A stretch of 64,000 nt of DNA from Vogesella sp. LIG4 (GTDB lineage: Bacteria > Pseudomonadota > Gammaproteobacteria > Burkholderiales > Chromobacteriaceae): positions 1,782,215 to 1,846,214 of the forward strand of contig NZ_LT607802.1 of NCBI RefSeq assembly GCF_900090205.1, given 5' to 3'. Position numbers and translations under genes: made by a program. The notes beneath the pieces are model-generated. The model did no database searches, was not told the origin of the DNA, and saw only the letters and a list, made by a program, of their open reading frames with translations. Of this stretch, positions 17,001-25,526 are shown piece by piece. Position 1 is the first letter of the stretch, and each line of letters starts with the position of its first letter.

Positions 17001-17029
17001 GACCGGGCCATGTGCCCGGTCTTTTTTTT
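17001..17029 (+). terminator. Strong intrinsic terminator
   Basis: GACCGGGC, a five-base loop and GCCCGGTC are followed by eight T residues (17022-17029). It acts on plus-strand readthrough before the convergent minus-strand operon begins at 17043. The arm plus the A-poor left flank makes it one-directional. Confidence 0.88.
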
Positions 17030-17042
17030 GCGCAGCGGTGCG

Positions 17043-17831
17043 CTACCAGGGCGCCAGCTGCGGCAGGATGGCCTCGGCACGCTGGCGGCAGACCTGGTAA
17101 TCGGCGGCGTCCAGCACGCTGAAATCGGCGATGTGCAGCCGGCGCAGCAAGGGCTGCAGTAGCGGATCGCGCACGCAGGTCGCCAGCGCCTGGCGCAGCA
17201 GGGTAACCACGGCGGGCGGGGTGTCGCGGGCGGTGACCAGCGGCAGGCCGGGCGCGCTGGCGGTGTGGCCGATGCAGCGCAGCTGCGCGAACACTTCCGG
17301 CTCCTGCTGCTGCAACAGGTGCACGCTGATGCAGTCCAGCGCGGCGATGTCGGCCTCGCCGGCGGCCAGTTGCCGTGCCGACAGGCGGTGGGCGCCGCTG
17401 AAGGTCACGCTGGAAAAGAAGCGGCCATCCTGAGCCAGCGGCGCCACCAGCTCGCGCAGCGAATGGCAGCCGGATTGCGAGTGGGGCTCGTTGCACACCG
17501 CGCGGGCGTGGCGGAAGTCGGCCAACTGCTGGCGCGGGTCATCGCGGCGCACCGTCAGCCGGCTGCTGTACTGGTAGCCGCTGCAGCCGGGTAGCGCGTA
17601 GTGGAAGGCGCCCAGCACCTGTACGTGTTCGGCCAGCAGCGTGGCAGCCGGGTAGCCGCAGGTCTGGCTCAGCAGCAGCTCGGGGCTGCGCCAGTGAGCC
17701 AGGTAGTCTTGCGGCCAACCCAGTTCGGTGGGCAGGCCAGCCAGGCCGCCCGCCGTCAGCCGCCGGCGCAGCGCGTTCCAGAACTCGGCCAGCAATGACT
17801 CGTGCGGGTACATCGGCAGGCTGCACAGCAT
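17043..17831 (-). CDS. PhnD-like substrate-binding-fold protein without signal peptide
   Basis: A 262-residue protein with the phosphate/phosphonate-binding (PhnD, PF12974-like) pattern: LLLSQTCGYPAAT, QLADFRHARAVCNEPHSQSGC, then FSGAHRLSARQLAAGEADIAALDCISVH. Despite this periplasmic fold, the N-terminus MLCSLPMYPHESLLAEFWNA has no signal peptide, and AAGGAA directly before the ATG at 17831 argues against a longer start. It lies 10 bases after the last permease of the osmoprotectant ABC operon. It may be a cytoplasmic ligand sensor or accessory protein; function unproven. Confidence 0.65.
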   Translation of the reverse strand: MLCSLPMYPHESLLAEFWNALRRRLTAGGLAGLPTELGWPQDYLAHWRSPELLLSQTCGYPAATLLAEHVQVLGAFHYALPGCSGYQYSSRLTVRRDDPRQQLADFRHARAVCNEPHSQSGCHSLRELVAPLAQDGRFFSSVTFSGAHRLSARQLAAGEADIAALDCISVHLLQQQEPEVFAQLRCIGHTASAPGLPLVTARDTPPAVVTLLRQALATCVRDPLLQPLLRRLHIADFSVLDAADYQVCRQRAEAILPQLAPW

Positions 17832-17841
17832 GGGTTTCCTT

Positions 17842-18597
17842 TCAGTGTGGCGGGTTGGCCTGGGCGTGCGGCGCGATGGCCGCCGCAAGCCAGTCGAACA
17901 GCTGGTCGGCGGCGATGGCCAGCAGCGCCACCAGCAGCGCGCCCTGGATCACGTAGGCGGTGTTGAAGCCGCTGAGGCCGACGATGATGGGCAGGCCCAG
18001 CGTCTTGGCGCCCACGGTGGAGGCGATGGCGGCGGTGCCGATATTGATCACCACTGAGGTGCGCACCCCGGCCAGGATCACCGGCATGGCCAGCGGCAGC
18101 TCCACCCGCCACAGTATCTGCCGTGGCGTCATGCCGATACCGCGCGCGATCTCGCGCACGCCGTCCGGCACCGAATCCAGCCCGGTCATGGTGCCCTGGG
18201 TTACCGGCAGCACGCCGTACAGCACCAGGGCGATCAGCGCCGGCAGCTCGCCAAAGCCGATCAGCGGCGCGGTCACGGCCAGCACCGCCACCGGCGGCAG
18301 CGACTGGCTGATGGCCAGCAGCGTTTCCAGCAGCGGGCGGAAGTCGCGCCCGGCAGGGCGGCTGACGAACAGCCCGGCGCCCACGCCGCCGACAATGGCG
18401 AGGCCGCTGGAGGCGGCGACGATGGCCAGGTGCGCCAGCACCAGGGTGGCAAAGCCTTCCTGCTGGTACAGCGGCCGCGCCAGCTCCGGAAACCAGTGCG
18501 AGAACAGCGGTGCGCTGTGCGGCAGCAACAGCAGGCCGGCCAGCAGCAGGCCGCCGCTGAGCAGCAGCGCGCGGCGGGGGCGGGGCGCGCGGCTCAT
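17842..18597 (-). CDS. yehW: Osmoprotectant ABC transporter permease, YehW/OpuC type
   Basis: A 251-residue inner-membrane permease with about six helices. The ABC coupling loop [20 protein letters not shown] and [17 protein letters not shown] fit the OpuCB/YehW family. It overlaps the ATPase gene by four bases (ATGA at 18594-18597). With YehX, YehY and YehZ it forms a glycine betaine/choline-type importer. The symbol is by family and operon order and is tentative. Confidence 0.82.
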   Translation of the reverse strand: MSRAPRPRRALLLSGGLLLAGLLLLPHSAPLFSHWFPELARPLYQQEGFATLVLAHLAIVAASSGLAIVGGVGAGLFVSRPAGRDFRPLLETLLAISQSLPPVAVLAVTAPLIGFGELPALIALVLYGVLPVTQGTMTGLDSVPDGVREIARGIGMTPRQILWRVELPLAMPVILAGVRTSVVINIGTAAIASTVGAKTLGLPIIVGLSGFNTAYVIQGALLVALLAIAADQLFDWLAAAIAPHAQANPPH

Positions 18598-19523
18598 GTC
18601 GGCGTGCCCAGCAGGTCGGCAAAGTGCAGCGTGCCGGCGGGGCGGCCCTGCTCGTCCACCACCGGCAGGCGGTCCACGCGGCGGGTGACGAATACCGACA
18701 GCGCCTCGCGCAGCGTGCTGTCACGGCGTATCGGCTCACCTTCCACGCGGGCGTAGGGGTGCACATGGCCGGCCACGGTTTCCAGCCCCAGCAGGCGCAC
18801 GCCCACATCGCTCTGGCCGACGAACTCGCGCACGAAATCGTTGGCCGGCTGCAGCAGGAAGTCATGCGCGCGGCCCTGCTGCACGATGCGGCCCTGGTCC
18901 ATCAGCACGATGCGCTGGCCCAGCAGCAGCGCCTCGTCGATATCGTGGGTCACCAGCACGATGGTCTTGCCGGACAGTGCCTGGATGCGCGCCAGCTCCT
19001 GTTGCAGGCTGCCGCGGGTGACCGGGTCCAGCGCGCCGAACGGCTCGTCCATCAGCAGCACTTCCGGGTCGGCGGCCAGCGCGCGCGCCACGCCCACCCG
19101 CTGCTGCTGGCCACCGGACAGCTCGTGCGGGTAGCGGCTGCGAAAGTCGTCCGGCAGCTGCAGCAGCGCCAGCAGTTCTGCCACCCGCGCGCGGATGCGC
19201 GCCGGCGGCCATTTCAGCAGGCTGGGCACCGCGGCGATGTTCTGTTCCACCGTCCAGTGCGGGAACAGCCCCACCGACTGGATGGCATAGCCGATGCGGC
19301 GGCGCAGCGCCTCCGGCGACTGGCGGCGGATGTCTTCGCCGCCCAGGCGGATGCTGCCGCTGTCCGGCTCCAGCAGCCGGTTGAGCATTTTCAGGGTGGT
19401 GGATTTGCCGGAGCCGGAGGTGCCGATCAGTACGGTCAGCTCGCCGGCGGCCAGCGTCAGGGTAAGTTCGCTTACCGCGCTCCAGCCGTTGAAGCGCTTG
19501 GTGACGTTATCGATCTCGATCAT
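18594..19523 (-). CDS. yehX: Osmoprotectant ABC transporter ATPase, YehX/OpuCA type
   Basis: A 309-residue ABC ATPase: Walker [10 protein letters not shown], signature [15 protein letters not shown], Walker [13 protein letters not shown] and [10 protein letters not shown]. The C-terminal 60 residues ([28 protein letters not shown]) form a CBS-type domain, the ionic-strength-sensing part seen in OpuA-family ATPases. The ATG at 19523 is chosen because the long upstream open frame is a shadow of the next permease gene. Order Z-Y-X-W matches E. coli yehZYXW. Confidence 0.87.
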   Translation of the reverse strand: MIEIDNVTKRFNGWSAVSELTLTLAAGELTVLIGTSGSGKSTTLKMLNRLLEPDSGSIRLGGEDIRRQSPEALRRRIGYAIQSVGLFPHWTVEQNIAAVPSLLKWPPARIRARVAELLALLQLPDDFRSRYPHELSGGQQQRVGVARALAADPEVLLMDEPFGALDPVTRGSLQQELARIQALSGKTIVLVTHDIDEALLLGQRIVLMDQGRIVQQGRAHDFLLQPANDFVREFVGQSDVGVRLLGLETVAGHVHPYARVEGEPIRRDSTLREALSVFVTRRVDRLPVVDEQGRPAGTLHFADLLGTPT

Positions 19524-19528
19524 GGTTT

Positions 19529-20659
19529 CTACCTGTCCAGCCAGGAAATCAGCAGTTTGAACAGCGCGTCCACGGCAATGGCCAGCGCCACTACCGGCAA
19601 CACGCCCAGCAGCACCTGGTCCAGCGCACTGCCGGACAGCCCCTGGAACATGATGGCGCCAAAGCCGCCGGCGCCGATCAGCGCCGCCACGGCGGCCAGC
19701 CCCACCGCCTGTACCGCGGTGATGCGCACGCCGCCAACGAATACCGGCAGCGCCAGCGGCAGCTCCACACGCCAGAACACCTGCCACGGCGACATGCCCA
19801 TGCCGCGCGCCGCCTCGCGCACTGCCGGCGGCACCTGCTGCAGCCCGGCCAGGGTGCCGCGCGTCAGCGGCAGCAGCGAGTACAGCAGCAGCGCCAGCAG
19901 CGCCGGCGGCATGCCCACCCCGGCGATGCCGCTGTGCGGGAACAGCCGGCCCAGCAGCGCCAGCGGCCCGATCAGTAGCCCGAACAGCGCGATGGAGGGG
20001 ATGGTCTGCACCACGTTGAGCAGCGGGAACAGCCAGGCGCGCACGCGGGCGGAGCGGAACGCCAGCAGGCCCAGCACGGTGCCGGCCAGCAGCGCCGGCA
20101 GCACCGAGAACAGCACCAGCTGCACATGCTGCAGCAGCGCCTGGGCGAAGTTGTCGCGGTAGTTGTCGTATTCCTTCAGCAGCGACAGCTGATCCAGCGT
20201 GCCGTGGTACAGCAGCCAGGCCGCCGGCAGCAGCGCCGCCAGCACCACGGCGGTCTGCCGCGCCACACCGGGCGAGAGCCGGCGCAGTGCCTCGATCAGC
20301 AGCAGCCATGCGGCCAACTGCAACAGCCAGAAGCCGGCGCCGAACGACACCCGCACCAGCGAATCCTCGCCGCCGGCACGCAGCACCGCCTCGTGGCCGG
20401 CCAGCCACAGCAGCGCATTGCTCAGCAGCGCCGCCGCCAGCAGCATGCCCAGCTGCAGCCGGCGGCCGTCCGACAGCCAGGGTGAGGCCAGCAGCGGCAG
20501 CGCCGGCAGCAGCAGCCAGGCCACACCGGTGCTGTGCAGCTGGCTCAGCCACAGCCCCTGGCCGCTCAGCAGCCGGTTGGGGGCGTAGCCGAGCAGCGGC
20601 AGCGTGGCGCCGGCCAGCAGCAGCGCCGCCAGCAGCAGGTAGACGCGGTCGGTTCTCAT
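19529..20659 (-). CDS. yehY: Osmoprotectant ABC transporter permease, YehY type
   Basis: A 376-residue permease, longer than YehW because of about four extra N-terminal hydrophobic segments, as in YehY. The coupling loop is VREAARGMGMSPWQVFWRVE. The ATG at 20659 has GGAGG five bases upstream; an ATG 12 bases earlier is possible. It ends five bases before yehX starts. The 10-mer complement at 20309 lies within it. Confidence 0.83.
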   Translation of the reverse strand: MRTDRVYLLLAALLLAGATLPLLGYAPNRLLSGQGLWLSQLHSTGVAWLLLPALPLLASPWLSDGRRLQLGMLLAAALLSNALLWLAGHEAVLRAGGEDSLVRVSFGAGFWLLQLAAWLLLIEALRRLSPGVARQTAVVLAALLPAAWLLYHGTLDQLSLLKEYDNYRDNFAQALLQHVQLVLFSVLPALLAGTVLGLLAFRSARVRAWLFPLLNVVQTIPSIALFGLLIGPLALLGRLFPHSGIAGVGMPPALLALLLYSLLPLTRGTLAGLQQVPPAVREAARGMGMSPWQVFWRVELPLALPVFVGGVRITAVQAVGLAAVAALIGAGGFGAIMFQGLSGSALDQVLLGVLPVVALAIAVDALFKLLISWLDR

Positions 20660-20684
20660 GCCGCCCTCCATGCCGCCGCTACGC

Positions 20685-21608
20685 TCACTTGATGAAGCCC
20701 TTGCTCTTCAGGTAGCTGGCGGCCACCTTGCGTGCGTCGCGGCCTTCGATGGCGATGCTGGCGTTCAGCTTCTGCAGCGTGGCGCTGTCCAGCGAGCGGA
20801 ACACCGGCTGCAGCAGCGCGGCAATGCGCGGCTGGCGCGCCAGCGCGTCGCTGCGGATCACCGGGGTGGGCGCGTAGATGGGCTGCACGCCCTTCACGTC
20901 TTCCAGTGTCACCAGCCCCAGCGCCGCCACCGGGCCGTCGGTGCCGTAGGCCATGGCGGCGTTGACGCCGGAGGTCTGCTCGGAGGCGGCCTTGATGGTG
21001 ACGGCGGTGTCACCGCCAGCCAGGGTCAGCAGCTGATCCTGCTTGAGCTTGAAGCCGTAGGCGCCCTCGAAGGCCGGCAGCGCGTCCGGGCGCTCGATGA
21101 ACTCGGCGGAGGCCGCCAGCTTGAAGCTGCCGCCCTTGCTGATGTAGTGCCCCAGGTCGCTCAGGGTCTTGAGCTTGTTGGCCGCAGCAAGGTCCTTGCG
21201 CACGGCGATGGCCCAGGTGTTGTTGGCCGGCGACGGCGTCAGCCACACCAGTTTGTTACGCTCCTGGTCCAGTTTTTTCACCAGCTGGTAGCCGGCATCG
21301 GCGTTCTTCCACGCCGGGTTGCTTTCATCAGAGAAGAAGAACGCACCGTTGCCAGTGTATTCCGGGTAGATGTCGATCTCGCCGGCGGTGATGGCGCCGC
21401 GCACCACCTTGGTATTGCCCAGCGATACCTTGCTGACGGTCTGGATGCCGTTGGCCTCCAGCACCTGCTGGATGATGTTGCCCAGCAGCGCGCCTTCGGT
21501 GTCGATCTTGGAGCCGACGCGGATGGGGTCGGCGGCCAGCGCCGGGGTGGTCAGGGTGGCGGCCAGCACGGCCAGCAGCGGCAGGAAGCGGGAGATGCGT
21601 TGCGTCAT
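20685..21608 (-). CDS. yehZ: Osmoprotectant-binding periplasmic protein, YehZ/OsmF type
   Basis: A 307-residue periplasmic receptor: signal peptide MTQRISRFLPLLAVLAATLTTP, mature start ADPIRVGSKIDTEGALLGNI, and the family motif IDIYPEYTGNG. It binds quaternary ammonium compounds or related ligands for the YehXYW transporter. The ATG at 21608 has AGG upstream; the extension to 21638 would overlap the desaturase gene. The desaturase gene ends only 22 bases upstream, so the two may share a transcript. Confidence 0.86.
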   Translation of the reverse strand: MTQRISRFLPLLAVLAATLTTPALAADPIRVGSKIDTEGALLGNIIQQVLEANGIQTVSKVSLGNTKVVRGAITAGEIDIYPEYTGNGAFFFSDESNPAWKNADAGYQLVKKLDQERNKLVWLTPSPANNTWAIAVRKDLAAANKLKTLSDLGHYISKGGSFKLAASAEFIERPDALPAFEGAYGFKLKQDQLLTLAGGDTAVTIKAASEQTSGVNAAMAYGTDGPVAALGLVTLEDVKGVQPIYAPTPVIRSDALARQPRIAALLQPVFRSLDSATLQKLNASIAIEGRDARKVAASYLKSKGFIK

Positions 21609-21630
21609 GATAGGACCTCGGTAGTTGGCG

Positions 21631-22590
21631 TCAGGCAAAGGGATGAAACTCGGCGATGACCGGTTGGCGGCGGTGGCGCCACAGCAACGGCAGGTAGCCC
21701 TGTTCGGTGAAACCGTCGCAGTGCTGCCGGTAGTGCTCGCGACGGGCCAGGTAGGTCTGGCGCAGCCGGAACCAGGGAATGCCCGGGTGCAGGTGATGCA
21801 CCAAATGATAGTTCAGGTTAAGAAACAGTAAGCGCCAAGGCCAGGCCGCTTCGTTGATTACCGAGCGGGCATTGGCCTGCGGCGCCGCGCGGTGCTCGTA
21901 GAAGGAGCGCACCATCGCCAGCGACAGCGCCGGGTAGGCCACCGCCAGCAGGTAGTACAGCGGGGCAATGCCGGCACGCGCCAGCAACAGCAGCATGCCG
22001 CTCAACAGTAGTACATGCGCAGACCATATGCATGACGTGCGCACGTCGCGCTGGCGCCAGGCGGCCAGCAGGGTGGCGCCCCAGCCCAGCGCCGGCCCCA
22101 GCAGCAGGCGCCCCGGCGCGGTGTTGCGCCAGCGGAGCAGCGCCAGCCACGCCCCGGGCTGGCCGGCGGCGCGCTGGTAATAGCTTTCCGGGTCGATGCC
22201 GGGCAGGGTCAGGTGGTCGTCATGGTGGTGGGCGAGATGGCTGTCGCGGTACACCGGGTAGGGGTACCACACCGCCAGCGGCGCCCAGCCCAGCAGCGCG
22301 TTCAGCCAGGCATGGCGGCTGGGGTGGCCGTGGATCAGCTCATGCTGCAGCGACAGATACCAGCAGGTGAATACCACCAGCAGCGGGGTGCCCAGCCACG
22401 GCCCCAGCTGGCGCCAGGCCAGCACGCTGCCCAGCCAGCCGCCGTAGATGGCAGCGATCAGCAGCCAGGTGGGCCACTCCACGTTGCCGCGGCGGGCAGG
22501 GTTGGCCGCATGTTCAGTGCGGTGTGCCGCCGGCTGCCCGCTGGCGGTCGGCGCGTCCGGATGCGCGGCAAGATGCAGACTGCAGTACAT
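21631..22590 (-). CDS. Membrane fatty acid desaturase
   Basis: A 319-residue integral membrane di-iron enzyme with all three histidine boxes: HELIHGH, HLAHHHDD and HLVHHLHP, separated by hydrophobic segments. It introduces double bonds, or hydroxyl groups in relatives, into acyl chains or other lipids. GAGGGG lies before the ATG at 22590. Its stop is 22 bases before yehZ on the same strand, linking membrane fluidity to osmoprotectant import (inference). The N-terminal 45 residues are variable. Confidence 0.87.
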   Translation of the reverse strand: MYCSLHLAAHPDAPTASGQPAAHRTEHAANPARRGNVEWPTWLLIAAIYGGWLGSVLAWRQLGPWLGTPLLVVFTCWYLSLQHELIHGHPSRHAWLNALLGWAPLAVWYPYPVYRDSHLAHHHDDHLTLPGIDPESYYQRAAGQPGAWLALLRWRNTAPGRLLLGPALGWGATLLAAWRQRDVRTSCIWSAHVLLLSGMLLLLARAGIAPLYYLLAVAYPALSLAMVRSFYEHRAAPQANARSVINEAAWPWRLLFLNLNYHLVHHLHPGIPWFRLRQTYLARREHYRQHCDGFTEQGYLPLLWRHRRQPVIAEFHPFA

Positions 22591-22769
22591 ATTTCCCCCT
22601 CGGTACAGGCCCCGTGGCCGCGGTGTGGCGGCAGGGGCGTGGCAATGAGGGGGCCACTGTATACAGCGCGGCAGACGCCGGAAAACAAGAAATCCTCACA
22701 AGGAAATTCGCCCGGCATCGATAAGCCTAGGCGAAAAATGCATAAGTGCTGTGCGTGGCGGGGAAGGGT

Positions 22770-23456
22770 TCAGGCTCCGGCCTGTGCCTGCAGATGCAGC
22801 AGGATGGCGTGGCCGCCGCTGACGATGTCGTCGCCGATGGCGCGGGCGGCGGCGGGGCCATCCCCCTGCTGCAGCGCGGCGATCAGCGGCGGGTGGTAGT
22901 CGATCATGTCCTGGCCGCCGGCGGCGTAGGCGGCAGAAATCAGCGGCCCCATCTGCAGCCAGATGCGGGACAGGATGCCGCCCAGGAAGGGCATGCCGGC
23001 GATGTCCACCAGCGCGAAGTGGAACTGCTGGTTCAGGTCGCAGCCGGCGGCGTGGTCGCCGCGCGCCAGCGCATCGTTATTGCGCGCCACCAGATCCTGC
23101 AGCCGGGCGATGTCGGCCGCGGTGGCGCGGGCGGCGGCGGTCTCTGCAGCCAGGCCTTCCAGCTTGACGCGGATGGCGCGTATCTCCAGGTAGCGCTGCA
23201 GCGTCATGTGCGGCACGCGGATATCGCGCGGCGACTTCATCTCCAGCGCCTGCTCCTGCACCAGGCGCAGGATGGCGTCACGCACCGGGGTGACGCTGGT
23301 GCCCAGCTTTTCCGCCAGCTCGCGGATCTTCAGCCGCTCGCCAGGGCGCAGCCGCCCCTGGATCAGCGCCTCGCTGATCAGGTGGTAGACGGTGCTGCCC
23401 AGGTTGTCGGGCACCTCGAAAGGCGCCTGATTTTGTCGCGATACTGCCTTGCTCAC
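22770..23456 (-). CDS. GntR-family (FCD) transcriptional regulator
   Basis: A 228-residue regulator. Winged helix with LKIRELAEKLGTSVTPVRDAI and the FCD-type helical domain (NNDALARGDHAAGCDLNQQFH, MIDYHPPLIAAL). GTG at 23456 is preferred because AAGGAG lies just upstream; the frame to 23675 has no ribosome site and runs into the divergent region. It is divergent from the SDR-kinase-PLP enzyme operon, which it probably regulates through the palindromes at 23618-23655. Confidence 0.85.
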   Translation of the reverse strand: MSKAVSRQNQAPFEVPDNLGSTVYHLISEALIQGRLRPGERLKIRELAEKLGTSVTPVRDAILRLVQEQALEMKSPRDIRVPHMTLQRYLEIRAIRVKLEGLAAETAAARATAADIARLQDLVARNNDALARGDHAAGCDLNQQFHFALVDIAGMPFLGGILSRIWLQMGPLISAAYAAGGQDMIDYHPPLIAALQQGDGPAAARAIGDDIVSGGHAILLHLQAQAGA

Positions 23457-23617
23457 GAAAAATTTCTCCTTACATATCAGCCATATGCTGCGCCGATAGT
23501 TTCGTTTGCGCCTTGTCTTGCTTGGAAAGCAGGGGTTTTCGAGGCCCCCCGTCGTGTTCCGCTTCCGGCAGGTGTTGCTCATGCTGGCGGCGGGTGGGCT
23601 GCAAGCGGCTGCGGTGC

Positions 23618-23636
23618 TTGCATGCCGGGCATGCAA
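23618..23636. promoter_or_regulatory. Candidate operator 1 of the kinase/phospho-lyase operon
   Basis: TTGCATGC-CGG-GCATGCAA is a perfect 8-bp-arm palindrome between the divergent GntR gene and the SDR operon. Four bases separate it from a second palindrome. Symmetric 16-20 bp sites are typical for GntR dimers. Confidence 0.5.
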
Positions 23637-23639
23637 CAA

Positions 23640-23655
23640 ATATGATGCATCATAT
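23640..23655. promoter_or_regulatory. Candidate operator 2 of the kinase/phospho-lyase operon
   Basis: ATATGATGCATCATAT is a perfect 16-base palindrome 61 bases upstream of the SDR start. With the neighbouring palindrome it forms a tandem pair that could bind two GntR dimers cooperatively. Confidence 0.55.
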
Positions 23656-23716
23656 ACAAAAACAACGACCGTCACCAGACAGGCCCGCCGTACGCCACCC
23701 CTACAGGAGCGATATC

Positions 23717-24478
23717 TTGTCCACTCACAGCGATTCCCTTCCGCCGCGCCAGCGCTACATGCTGCTCACCGGCGCCAGCCGCGGCATCGGCCACGCCACG
23801 GTGAAACTGTTCCAGGAGCAGGGCTGGCGCATCCTCACCGTGTCGCGGCAGCCGTTTTCCGAAACCTGCCGCTGGCCGATGGCGCGCGACAGCCACCTGC
23901 AGGCGGATCTTGCCGACCTGGCCGCGCTGCCGGCGCTGGTGGCCGAGGTGCGCCGCCGCCTGCCGGACGGCGAGCTGCATGCGCTGGTGAACAACGCCGG
24001 CATATCGCCCAAGGGGCCGCAGGGCGCGCGGCTGGGGGTGCTGGACAGCGACATGGACACCTGGCAGCGGGTGCTCAACGTCAACCTGGTGTCCACCGCG
24101 CTGCTGGCGCGCGAACTGTTCCCGGAGCTCAAGCGCGGGCAAGGCAGCATCGTCAATGTCACCTCCATCGCCGGCTCGCGGGTGCACCCGTTCGCCGGCG
24201 TGGCCTATGCCGCCTCCAAGGCAGGGTTGGCCGCACTCACCCGCGAACTGGCGCACGAGCTGGCGCCGCACGGGATCCGCGCCAATGCCATCGCCCCGGG
24301 CGAGATCGACACCGCCATTCTGTCGCCGGACACCGCCAGCATTGTCGAGCGCGACGTGCCGATGCGCCGGCTGGGCACGCCGCAGGAGGTGGCCGAGGCG
24401 ATCCACTTCCTGTGCAGCAGCCAGTCCGCCTACATCAATGGCGCGGAAATCCACATCAACGGGGGCCAGCATGTCTGA
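23717..24478 (+). CDS. SDR oxidoreductase, first gene of the kinase/PLP operon
   Basis: A 253-residue classical SDR: LTGASRGIGHATV, VNNAGISPKGP, catalytic serine in NVTSIAGS and YAASKAGLAAL; end INGAEIHINGGQ. TTG at 23717 is chosen because AGGAG lies at 23705-23709; the next in-frame ATG (23759) lies just before the cofactor loop and lacks a site. It overlaps the kinase gene by eight bases. It may oxidise or reduce the aldehyde or alcohol handled by the operon (inference). The 10-mer at 24226 reads Leu-Ala-Ala. Confidence 0.85.
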   Translation: MSTHSDSLPPRQRYMLLTGASRGIGHATVKLFQEQGWRILTVSRQPFSETCRWPMARDSHLQADLADLAALPALVAEVRRRLPDGELHALVNNAGISPKGPQGARLGVLDSDMDTWQRVLNVNLVSTALLARELFPELKRGQGSIVNVTSIAGSRVHPFAGVAYAASKAGLAALTRELAHELAPHGIRANAIAPGEIDTAILSPDTASIVERDVPMRRLGTPQEVAEAIHFLCSSQSAYINGAEIHINGGQHV

Positions 24479-25526
24479 GGCGATGGACAACCAGCTGTTC
24501 ACCACCATGGCCGCAGCCACCGCGGCGGACGAAGTGGCCGCGCTGCTGTGGACGCACTACCGGCTGCGCGGCGACAGCAGCAAGCTCAACAGCGAGCGCG
24601 ACGAGAACTTCCACATCCGCGCCGACGACGGCCGCGAATACGTGCTCAAGCTCAGCCACCCGGCGGAAGACCGCGCGGTCACCGACTTCCAGACCCGGGC
24701 GCTGCTGCACGCGATACAGCGCGACCCCGGCCTGCCGATACCGCAGGTGATCGCGCGCCAGGACGGCGCACCCTACGGCGTGGTGGCGATGCGCGACGGC
24801 AGCCAGCGCGTGTTGCGGCTGCTGAGCTTTCTGCATGGCCAGCCGCTGCACCAGGTCAGCCGCAGCGAAGCGCAGCGCCGCCAGCTGGGGCACACCCTGG
24901 CCCGGTTGAATGTGGCGCTGAGCGACTTCAGCCACCCGGCGGCGTCGCACCGCCTGCTGTGGGACATCCAGCACAGCCAGGACCTGGCGCCGCTGCTGCA
25001 GGCCACCCCGGCCGGCGCCAAGCGCGACGCGCTGGCCAGCTGGCTGGCACACTTCGACAGTGCCTTGCGGCCAACCCTGGCCGGCCTGCGCCGCCAGGTG
25101 ATCCACAACGACATGAACCCCTACAACGTGCTGGTGGGCGCTGACGGCGTGAGCACCGCCGGCATCATCGACTTTGGCGACATGGTGCACGCGCCGCTGG
25201 TGGACGAGCTGGCGGTAGCCTGTTCCTACCAGCTGTCCGAACAGGCCAACCCGCTGGACAGCGCCGGCGAGGTCATTGCCGCCTATCACGCCGTCAATCC
25301 GCTGACGGCGCAGGAGGTGGGCCTGCTGTACGACCTCATCCTCACCCGGCTGTGCATGACGGTGACCATCACCGGCTGGCGCGCGGTCAAATACCCGGAA
25401 AACAGTAGCTACATCCTGCGCAACCACGGCCTGAGCTGGGACGGCATGCAGCGGCTGCTGGCCATGGGCCGCCCGCAGGCACAGGCATATCTGCACGCCG
25501 TTTGCGGCACGAAAGGACAGGCATGA
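24471..25526 (+). CDS. APH-family small-molecule kinase (hydroxylysine kinase-like)
   Basis: A 351-residue phosphotransferase of the aminoglycoside phosphotransferase/choline kinase fold. The lysine in YVLKLSHPAED, the catalytic loop VIHNDMNPYNVLV and the metal motif IIDFGDMVHAP are visible. In animals the related AGPHD1 phosphorylates 5-hydroxylysine, and its product is cleaved by a class-III PLP phospho-lyase; the next gene here resembles that lyase. It overlaps both neighbours (8 and 4 bases). Substrate is probably an amino alcohol or hydroxy-amino acid (inference). Confidence 0.78.
   Translation: MSEAMDNQLFTTMAAATAADEVAALLWTHYRLRGDSSKLNSERDENFHIRADDGREYVLKLSHPAEDRAVTDFQTRALLHAIQRDPGLPIPQVIARQDGAPYGVVAMRDGSQRVLRLLSFLHGQPLHQVSRSEAQRRQLGHTLARLNVALSDFSHPAASHRLLWDIQHSQDLAPLLQATPAGAKRDALASWLAHFDSALRPTLAGLRRQVIHNDMNPYNVLVGADGVSTAGIIDFGDMVHAPLVDELAVACSYQLSEQANPLDSAGEVIAAYHAVNPLTAQEVGLLYDLILTRLCMTVTITGWRAVKYPENSSYILRNHGLSWDGMQRLLAMGRPQAQAYLHAVCGTKGQA

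Noticed and set aside
19529..20552. Joining the yehX frame with upstream sequence to give a 652-residue protein
   Set aside because: The upstream part is a shadow of the yehY permease in another frame; the ATPase begins at 19523 with the normal N-terminus.
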